Positions 1-5,676 of a stretch of DNA of 5,676 bases are shown piece after piece (the stretch's first letter is position 1; each line of letters opens with the position of its first letter). Under the pieces are notes generated by a model. It made no database searches. It saw nothing but the letters and a program-made list of their open reading frames with translations, and was not told where the DNA came from. The DNA comes from DATLYF01 sp035575095 (GTDB lineage Bacteria > Pseudomonadota > Gammaproteobacteria > Competibacterales > Competibacteraceae): the NCBI GenBank assembly GCA_035575095.1, contig DATLYF010000167.1, positions 1-5,676 of the forward strand, in the 5' to 3' direction. The position numbers and the translations under genes were made by a program.

Positions 1-79
1 CGAGGCGGCGGCTTTCCTGGCCTCACAAGGCACGGTGCTGCCCATCGCCGATCCGGAGGTACTCGGTAGCACGTTCTGA
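1..79 (+). CDS. C-terminal end of an unidentified upstream protein (partial)
   Basis: Reading from base 2, 25 sense codons run to a TGA at 77-79. The peptide ends in PIADPEVLGSTF and has a balanced composition (Ala-rich start, then mixed hydrophobic and acidic residues). About three quarters of its codons end in G or C, as expected for a real gene here. Of the other two forward frames, one hits a stop at 67-69 and the other reads as an arginine-rich, unnatural peptide. The start of the gene lies outside the window and the tail is too short for me to recognise a family, so no function is proposed. A short antisense reading of the same bases cannot be fully excluded. Confidence 0.45.
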   Translation, partial: EAAAFLASQGTVLPIADPEVLGSTF

Positions 80-97
80 TGCGGGCGTGGGCATGGG

Positions 98-132
98 CCT
101 GCGGGCAACGCCAGCCGCGGGTTGCCCGCAGG
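98..132 (+). terminator. GC-rich hairpin after the upstream partial gene (possible terminator or attenuator)
   Basis: CCTGCGGGCAAC (98-109) is perfectly complementary to GTTGCCCGCAGG (121-132), giving a 12-bp stem with an 11-base loop. It starts 18 bases after the TGA of the upstream partial gene. The stem is certain as a sequence fact. Its role is inferred: no T-run follows, so it is not a textbook Rho-independent terminator. It may stabilise the 3' end of the upstream message or act with Rho. Confidence 0.4.
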
Positions 133-152
133 GCCTACAGATTGGGTACAAT
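122..152 (+). promoter_or_regulatory. Candidate sigma70-type promoter for ettA
   Basis: TACAAT (147-152) matches the -10 consensus at five of six positions. TTGCCC (122-127) is a partial -35 match, with a long 19-base spacer. Transcription would start near 159-160, giving an ettA leader of just under 30 bases. The -35 candidate lies in the right arm of the hairpin at 98-132. The -10 is good and the -35 and spacing are poor, so this is only a plausible promoter. Confidence 0.35.
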
Positions 153-186
153 CCCGGCCCACCCCGTGACTATTCTCAAGAGTTCC

Positions 187-1851
<1,665 letters not shown>

Positions 1852-1869
1852 GATCGGCTCTGTTTGGCC

Positions 1870-1909
1870 CGCCCTCGCCGCTCCTTGCGCGGGGGCGACA
1901 TATTTCTTT
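1870..1909 (+). terminator. Probable Rho-independent terminator of ettA
   Basis: CGCCCTCGC (1870-1878) pairs with GCGGGGGCG (1889-1897) in a nine-base-pair stem that includes one G-U pair, around a 10-base loop. A T-rich tail, TATTTCTTT, starts three bases later (1901-1909). It begins 18 bases after the ettA stop codon. The tail is interrupted by A and C, so efficiency is uncertain, but position and architecture fit a terminator separating ettA from the hemoglobin gene. Confidence 0.55.
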
Positions 1910-1920
1910 CATCCGGCGAC

Positions 1921-1949
1921 TTTATCCGCAGTGCACAAAGGATTAAAAT
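1921..1949 (+). promoter_or_regulatory. Weak candidate promoter for the truncated hemoglobin gene
   Basis: TAAAAT (1944-1949) matches the -10 consensus at five of six positions. TTTATC (1921-1926), exactly 17 bases upstream, matches the -35 consensus at three of six. The stretch is notably richer in A/T than its surroundings and lies just after the ettA terminator candidate. It would give a leader of about 50 bases before the start at 2008. I saw no clear FNR-type or NsrR-type operator nearby. Confidence 0.35.
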
Positions 1950-2007
1950 CGCCAACCGTTTGATGCCCTGTGGCCATCTGGCCGAGCATCGTCGTCACCA
2001 GCGAACA

Positions 2008-2409
2008 ATGCCGAGCACACCCTACGAGCGCCTGGGCGGAGCCGAAAGAGTCCGCGAACTGGTGGATCGCTTCTACGATCTGATGGACACCCTGCCCGAA
2101 GCACGCGGCATCCGCTCCATGCATCCGCCCTCCCTGGCAGGCTCCCGTGACAAGCTCTACGAATTCCTCTGCGGCTGGCTGGGCGGCCCCCAGCTCTATA
2201 TCGAGCGACACGGTCACCCGCGCCTGCGCGCCCGGCATCTGCCTTTCCCCATCGGCGCGGCCGAACGCGACCAGTGGCTGACCTGCATGTACCGGGCCTT
2301 GGACGAACTGGCTCCGGACGATCCTCTGCTGCGCCAGCAGTTGCGCCAGTCGTTCTTCATGACGGCAGAGCACATGCGTAACCGGCCGGAGCCGTCCGAG
2401 GCGGCCTGA
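2008..2409 (+). CDS. Group II truncated hemoglobin (trHbO-like)
   Basis: This 133-residue protein belongs to the group II truncated hemoglobins, small cytoplasmic heme proteins with a 2-on-2 fold that bind O2 and are linked to NO, peroxide or redox chemistry. Family landmarks can be aligned by eye to M. tuberculosis trHbO. The N-terminal TPYERLGG (4-11) leads helix A. Tyr23 in RFYD is the B10 distal tyrosine, His77 in RLRARH is the proximal heme ligand, and Trp90 in RDQW is the group II hallmark at G8. The usual WLGGP and RHGHPRLR segments lie between them. By this alignment CD1 is His39 rather than Phe or Tyr. The start at 2008 is preferred because it gives the family N-terminus, although no good Shine-Dalgarno precedes it. 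In-frame ATGs at 1963 and 1864 would add non-homologous residues. Its physiological role here is not deducible. Confidence 0.9.
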   Translation: MPSTPYERLGGAERVRELVDRFYDLMDTLPEARGIRSMHPPSLAGSRDKLYEFLCGWLGGPQLYIERHGHPRLRARHLPFPIGAAERDQWLTCMYRALDELAPDDPLLRQQLRQSFFMTAEHMRNRPEPSEAA

Positions 2410-2451
2410 CGCCATGTCCAGCGAGCAAGCGCAACCCCCGTCTCCCGGCCC

Positions 2452-2484
2452 GCAGCGCGGCGCTGCAACACCCTGCTTTTTCCC
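2452..2484 (+). terminator. Possible weak terminator after the hemoglobin gene
   Basis: GCAGCG (2452-2457) pairs with CGCTGC (2461-2466) around a three-base loop, about 40 bases after the hemoglobin stop. A run of five T (2477-2481) in a pyrimidine-rich tract follows, but 10 bases beyond the stem. That gap is too long for a standard intrinsic terminator, so this is a tentative call. If it does not terminate, hemoglobin transcription could read into sucA. Confidence 0.25.
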
Positions 2485-2494
2485 TCTTTCCCCC

Positions 2495-2519
2495 TGGCCG
2501 CTGCCGAGCGCGGCGGCCA
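2495..2519 (+). repeat. Inverted repeat (hairpin) in the sucA leader region
   Basis: TGGCCGCTGC (2495-2504) can pair with GCGCGGCGGCCA read from its 3' side (2510-2519), giving a ten-base-pair stem with one G-U pair and a five-base loop (2505-2509). A pyrimidine-rich tract (2471-2494) lies immediately upstream. No T-run follows, so it does not look like an intrinsic terminator on the + strand. Function unknown; in DNA this GC-rich some inverted repeats arise by chance. Confidence 0.4.
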
Positions 2520-2539
2520 TCCCCGTAATCGGTGAGCCT

Positions 2540-2601
2540 ATCGTGTCACCCGACCATGGCTCCGGCGGCCGCCGGTATCCGGCCGCCGGGGGCATCACGA
2601 T
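2540..2601 (+). repeat. Nested inverted repeat immediately upstream of sucA
   Basis: CCGGCGGCCG (2562-2571) is perfectly complementary to CGGCCGCCGG (2580-2589), giving a ten-base-pair all-G/C stem with an eight-base loop, extendable outward by a G-U and a G-C pair. Around it ATCGTG (2540-2545) can pair with CACGAT (2596-2601) as an outer stem. The structure ends 27 bases before the sucA start codon. No T-run follows. It could be a leader RNA element, a Rho-dependent pause site or a message-stabilising hairpin. The pairing is seen directly; the role is inference. Confidence 0.45.
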
Positions 2602-2628
2602 CAACCACGGAGCGACAGTAGCAGCCCC

Positions 2629-5481
2629 ATGAGCACTCTAATCGAGAAATTCCGCCAGAACTCGGCGCTTTACGGCGGCAACGCCGCTTTTATCGAGGAT
2701 CTCTACGAGCGCTATCTGGAGAACCCCGAATCGGTCAGTGACAAGTGGCGGGCGTACTTCCGCGCCCTGGAGGAGCAGGGCGGCGGCAATGGTGGCCTGC
2801 GCGACGTGCCCCACGGCCCGATCCGCGAGTCCTTCGCCCGTCTGGCCCAGCAGCCGCGTACCGCCTATCTGGTCCCCGGCGCCGCCCTGGACCCCCACGC
2901 TGCGGAGAAGCAGGCCTCGGTGCTGCGCATCATCAACGCCTATCGCACCCGTGGCCACCAGGCCGCCGATCTCGATCCCCTCAAGCTGCGCGACCGCCCG
3001 CCGGTGCCCGATCTCGACCCGGCCTTCCATGGCCTGAGCCAGGCGGACATGGAAACGGTGTTCAACACCGGCTCGCTGGCTGCACCGCAGCAGATGAAGT
3101 TGCGCGACATCCTCGACCTGATCCGCAACACCTACACCGGCGCCATCGGCGCCGAGTACATGCACATCACCAAGACCGAGGAGAAGCGCTGGATCCAGCG
3201 CCGCCTGGAGGGTGAGCGCGGCCGCCCCGCACTGTCGCCGGAGCAGAAGAAGGCGGTGCTCAGGCAGCTCGTCGCCGCCGAGGGGCTGGAGAAGTATCTG
3301 CACACCAAATACGTGGGGCAGAAGCGCTTCTCCCTGGAGGGTGGTGACAGCCTCATCCCGATGATGAACGAGCTGGTGCTGCGCGCCGGCTCCCAAGGGG
3401 TCAAGGAAATGGTCATCGGCATGGCCCACCGTGGCCGCCTCAACATGCTGGTGAACATTCTCGGCAAATCCCCCGCCGACCTGTTCGCCGAGTTCGAGGG
3501 CAAGAAGAAGTCGGCCGAGGCCGCCGCCGGCGACGTGAAATACCACATGGGTTTCTCCTCCGACGTCGCCACCCCGGGTGGTCCGCTGCACCTGGCCCTG
3601 GCCTTCAACCCTTCGCATCTGGAGATCGTCGATCCGGTGGTGGAGGGTTCGGTACGCGCTCGTCTGGAGCGTCGCCGCAAGTCGCCCGATACGCTGCCCT
3701 TCCACGAGGTGCTGCCGGTGCTGATCCACGGCGATGCCGCCTTCGCTGGCCAGGGCGTGGTGATGGAGACCATGCAGCTGTCCCAGGTGCGCGGCTATCG
3801 CACCGGTGGCACGGTGCACATCGTCATCAACAACCAGATCGGCTTCACCACCTCCAACCCCCTGGATACGCGCTCTTCGACCTACTGCACCGACGTCGCC
3901 AAGATCATCCAGTCGCCCATCTTCCACGTGAACGGTGACGACCCGGAGGCGGTGGTGTTCGTCACAAGGCTCGCTCTGGACTATCGCCAGAGCTTCGGCA
4001 AGGACGTAGTGATCGACCTGATTTGCTACCGCCGGCTGGGTCACAACGAGGCCGACGAACCCTCGGCCACCCAGCCGATGATGTACAAGAAAATCAAAGC
4101 CCGCGACACGGCCGCCAATCTTTACGCCAACAAGCTGATCCGCGAAGGCGTGATCACCCAGGCCGAGGTGGAGGCGATGGTGGCTCAGTACCGCGCCGAC
4201 CTGGACGCCGGCCGCCACGTCGGCCTGCCGCCGGCTGCGGAATCGGCCATCGACCGCACTTACGCGGTGGATTGGACGCCTTACAAGAAAGTCGACTGGA
4301 CCGCGCCGGTCAAGACCGCCGTACCCTTGGAGACCATCCAGCAGCTCTCCGAGCGCATGCTGACGCTGCCCGAGGGGCTGGTGTTGCATCCGCGCGTGGC
4401 CAAGATCATGGACGATCGCCGCAAGATGGCGGGTGGGGCGCTGGCCATCGACTGGGGCTTCGCTGAAAATCTGGCCTACGCCACCCTGCTCAACGAGGGT
4501 TACCAGGTGCGCATCTCCGGCCAGGACAGCGGCCGCGGCACCTTCTTCCACCGCCATGCGGTGCTGCACAACCAGATCGACGGTTCCAGCTACACTCCGC
4601 TGGAGCATCTCTACCCGGGTCAGCCCCATTTCATCGTCATCGACTCCATCCTCTCCGAGGAGGCGGTGCTGGGCTTCGAGTACGGTTATTCCACCGCCGA
4701 GCCCAAGGCGCTGGTGATCTGGGAAGGCCAGTTCGGCGACTTCGCCAACGGCGCCCAGGTGGTGATCGACCAGTTCATCACCTCCGGCGAGACCAAGTGG
4801 GGCCGGCTGTGCGGACTGGTCATGCTGCTCCCCCACGGCTACGAGGGTCAGGGGCCGGAGCACTCCTCGGCGCGGCTGGAGCGCTACCTGCAGCTCTGCG
4901 CCGAGCACAACATCCAGGTGGTAGTGCCCTCCACCCCGGCGCAGTGCTTCCATATGCTGCGCCGGCAGATGCTGCGCAGCTTCCGCAAGCCGCTCATCGT
5001 CATGAGCCCGAAGAGCCTGCTGCGCCACAAGCTGGCGGTGAACACCCTGGAAGACCTGACCGAGGGCGGCTTTCAGGAGATCATCGGCGAGATCGACCCG
5101 ATCGACCCGAAAAAGGTGGACCGCCTGGTGTTCTGCAGCGGCAAAGTCTACTACGACCTGCTGGAGACCCGCCGCGAACGCGGCCTCGGCAACGTGGCCA
5201 TCGTCCGCATCGAGCAGCTCTACCCCTTCCCCCATGCCCGCTACGAGGAGGAGCTGAAGCGCTACGGCAAGGCCAAGCACATCGTCTGGTGCCAGGAGGA
5301 GCCGCGCAACCAGGGTGCCTGGTACCAGACCCTGCACCACCTGCGCGAGCCGCTGTCCGCCAGGCAGGAGGTCCTCTACGCCGGTCGCGAAGCCTCGGCC
5401 TCGCCGGCGGTGGGCTACCACAGCGTGCACGTCGAGCAGCAGCGCGCCCTGGTCAACGCCGCGCTGGGGCTGGAGTCCTGA
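2629..5481 (+). CDS. sucA: 2-oxoglutarate dehydrogenase E1 component (thiamine diphosphate-dependent)
   Basis: This 950-residue protein, within the usual length of bacterial SucA (E. coli 933), decarboxylates 2-oxoglutarate on thiamine diphosphate and passes the succinyl group to lipoyl-E2 in the cytoplasmic OGDH complex of the TCA cycle. The N-terminal segment FIEDLYERYLENPESV (21-36) is typical of the E2-contacting arm of OGDH E1. Catalytic motifs are intact: AHRGRLN with His267, KYHMGFSSD with His306, FNPSHLE (327-333), the ThDP/Mg motif starting HGDAAFAGQG (367-376) and ending NNQIGF (401-406), and GHNEADEP (471-478). The pyrimidine-binding domain follows with SGQDSGRGTFFHRH (630-643) and LPHGYEGQGPEHSSAR (734-749). 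The C-terminal domain carries VWCQEEPRNQGAW (886-898). The start at 2629 gives a normal family N-terminus, but the nearest GGAG (2609-2612) is 16 bases away, so initiation may be weak or coupled. sucB follows after 57 bases. Confidence 0.98.
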   Translation: MSTLIEKFRQNSALYGGNAAFIEDLYERYLENPESVSDKWRAYFRALEEQGGGNGGLRDVPHGPIRESFARLAQQPRTAYLVPGAALDPHAAEKQASVLRIINAYRTRGHQAADLDPLKLRDRPPVPDLDPAFHGLSQADMETVFNTGSLAAPQQMKLRDILDLIRNTYTGAIGAEYMHITKTEEKRWIQRRLEGERGRPALSPEQKKAVLRQLVAAEGLEKYLHTKYVGQKRFSLEGGDSLIPMMNELVLRAGSQGVKEMVIGMAHRGRLNMLVNILGKSPADLFAEFEGKKKSAEAAAGDVKYHMGFSSDVATPGGPLHLALAFNPSHLEIVDPVVEGSVRARLERRRKSPDTLPFHEVLPVLIHGDAAFAGQGVVMETMQLSQVRGYRTGGTVHIVINNQIGFTTSNPLDTRSSTYCTDVAKIIQSPIFHVNGDDPEAVVFVTRLALDYRQSFGKDVVIDLICYRRLGHNEADEPSATQPMMYKKIKARDTAANLYANKLIREGVITQAEVEAMVAQYRADLDAGRHVGLPPAAESAIDRTYAVDWTPYKKVDWTAPVKTAVPLETIQQLSERMLTLPEGLVLHPRVAKIMDDRRKMAGGALAIDWGFAENLAYATLLNEGYQVRISGQDSGRGTFFHRHAVLHNQIDGSSYTPLEHLYPGQPHFIVIDSILSEEAVLGFEYGYSTAEPKALVIWEGQFGDFANGAQVVIDQFITSGETKWGRLCGLVMLLPHGYEGQGPEHSSARLERYLQLCAEHNIQVVVPSTPAQCFHMLRRQMLRSFRKPLIVMSPKSLLRHKLAVNTLEDLTEGGFQEIIGEIDPIDPKKVDRLVFCSGKVYYDLLETRRERGLGNVAIVRIEQLYPFPHARYEEELKRYGKAKHIVWCQEEPRNQGAWYQTLHHLREPLSARQEVLYAGREASASPAVGYHSVHVEQQRALVNAALGLES

Positions 5482-5527
5482 GACTCCACTCTGCCGCGAT
5501 CACTACAAGCCGAATAATGGATACGAA

Positions 5528-5532
5528 AAGGA
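5528..5532 (+). promoter_or_regulatory. Ribosome binding site of sucB
   Basis: AAGGA lies six bases before the ATG at 5539, within an A-rich stretch. It is the clearest Shine-Dalgarno in the window, fixes the sucB start, and contrasts with the poor site before sucA. The 57-base sucA-sucB gap shows no hairpin with a T-run, consistent with one transcript. Confidence 0.75.
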
Positions 5533-5538
5533 AACAGA

Positions 5539-5676
5539 ATGAGCGTTGAAGTCAAAGTCCCCAACCTGCCCGAATCCGTGGCCGACGCCACGCTGGTGAA
5601 CTGGCACAAGAAGCCCGGCGACCCGGTCAAGCGCGACGAGAACCTGGTCGACCTGGAAACTGACAAGGTGGTGTTG
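5539..5676 (+). CDS. sucB: Dihydrolipoyl succinyltransferase E2 of 2-oxoglutarate dehydrogenase, N-terminal part (partial)
   Basis: The first 46 codons are present and the window end cuts the gene. They encode the start of a lipoyl domain closely resembling E. coli SucB: VPNLPESVADAT (7-18), WHKKPGD (22-28), and the lipoylation motif ETDKV with Lys43 as the expected lipoyl attachment site. In the complete protein this swinging arm takes the succinyl group from SucA and delivers it to the catalytic core, which transfers it to CoA. Position directly behind sucA and the specific PESVADAT signature favour SucB over the pyruvate dehydrogenase E2. The start at 5539 is supported by the AAGGA site at 5528-5532. 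The peripheral-binding and catalytic domains lie outside the window. Confidence 0.95.
   Translation, partial: MSVEVKVPNLPESVADATLVNWHKKPGDPVKRDENLVDLETDKVVL

Noticed and set aside
79..186. In-frame 36-codon N-terminal extension of ettA from ATG 79
   Set aside because: EttA proteins begin at the MAQ-type start used at 187. The extension is Arg/Ala-rich, non-homologous, and passes through the hairpin and the promoter candidate. The ATGA overlap with the upstream stop is probably chance.
1864..2007. In-frame 48-codon N-terminal extension of the truncated hemoglobin
   Set aside because: It runs through the ettA terminator candidate and the AT-rich promoter-like stretch, has no homology to the family, and would make the protein far longer than usual group II truncated hemoglobins.
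5092..5109. Tandem direct repeat of ATCGACCCG within sucA
   Set aside because: It encodes IDPIDP in a surface segment where E. coli SucA has a similar acidic sequence (EIDELDP), keeps the reading frame, and has only two copies, so it is ordinary coding sequence.
2638..5430. 930-codon open frame on the - strand, antisense to almost all of sucA
   Set aside because: Its codons are exact reverse complements of sucA codons, so it stays open only because sucA avoids TTA, CTA and TCA. The product is a low-complexity His/Gln/Val/Leu/Gly-rich sequence with no recognisable domain, while sucA is unmistakable.
4797..5549. 250-codon + strand frame inside the 3' half of sucA and the sucA-sucB gap
   Set aside because: It is an alternative frame of a well-supported gene, with an Ala/Pro/Arg/Gly-rich product typical of shifted reading in GC-rich DNA.

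Overview
The window looks like an ordinary chromosomal stretch from a GC-rich proteobacterium, most likely a gammaproteobacterium. The evidence is close resemblance of the predicted EttA, SucA and SucB to the E. coli proteins, strong G/C preference at third codon positions, and Shine-Dalgarno use before sucB. I cannot name the genus from sequence reading alone. All recognisable genes lie on the + strand, and no mobile element, CRISPR array, tRNA or rRNA was seen.

Layout. Bases 1-79 hold the last 25 codons of an unidentified upstream gene. A GC-rich hairpin and a possible promoter follow (98-152), then ettA (187-1851), an ABC-F protein that gates translation elongation according to energy state. 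A hairpin with a T-rich tail (1870-1909) probably terminates ettA. A short AT-richer gap with a weak promoter candidate leads to a group II truncated hemoglobin gene (2008-2409). A 219-base gap (2410-2628) contains no convincing gene but several strong inverted repeats. Then comes sucA (2629-5481), the E1 component of 2-oxoglutarate dehydrogenase, and after 57 bases the start of sucB (5539 onward, cut by the window end), its E2 partner.

How the genes fit together. sucA and sucB encode consecutive components of one TCA-cycle complex and are almost certainly co-transcribed. The truncated hemoglobin, a probable O2/NO/peroxide-reactive heme protein, sits directly upstream, but a 219-base structured gap separates it from sucA, so co-regulation is only a possibility. 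EttA is probably an independent unit, given the terminator-like hairpin behind it. I found no sign of an undescribed multi-gene system. The parts most worth a second look are the structured leader before sucA with its weak ribosome-binding site, and the hemoglobin-sucAB neighbourhood.
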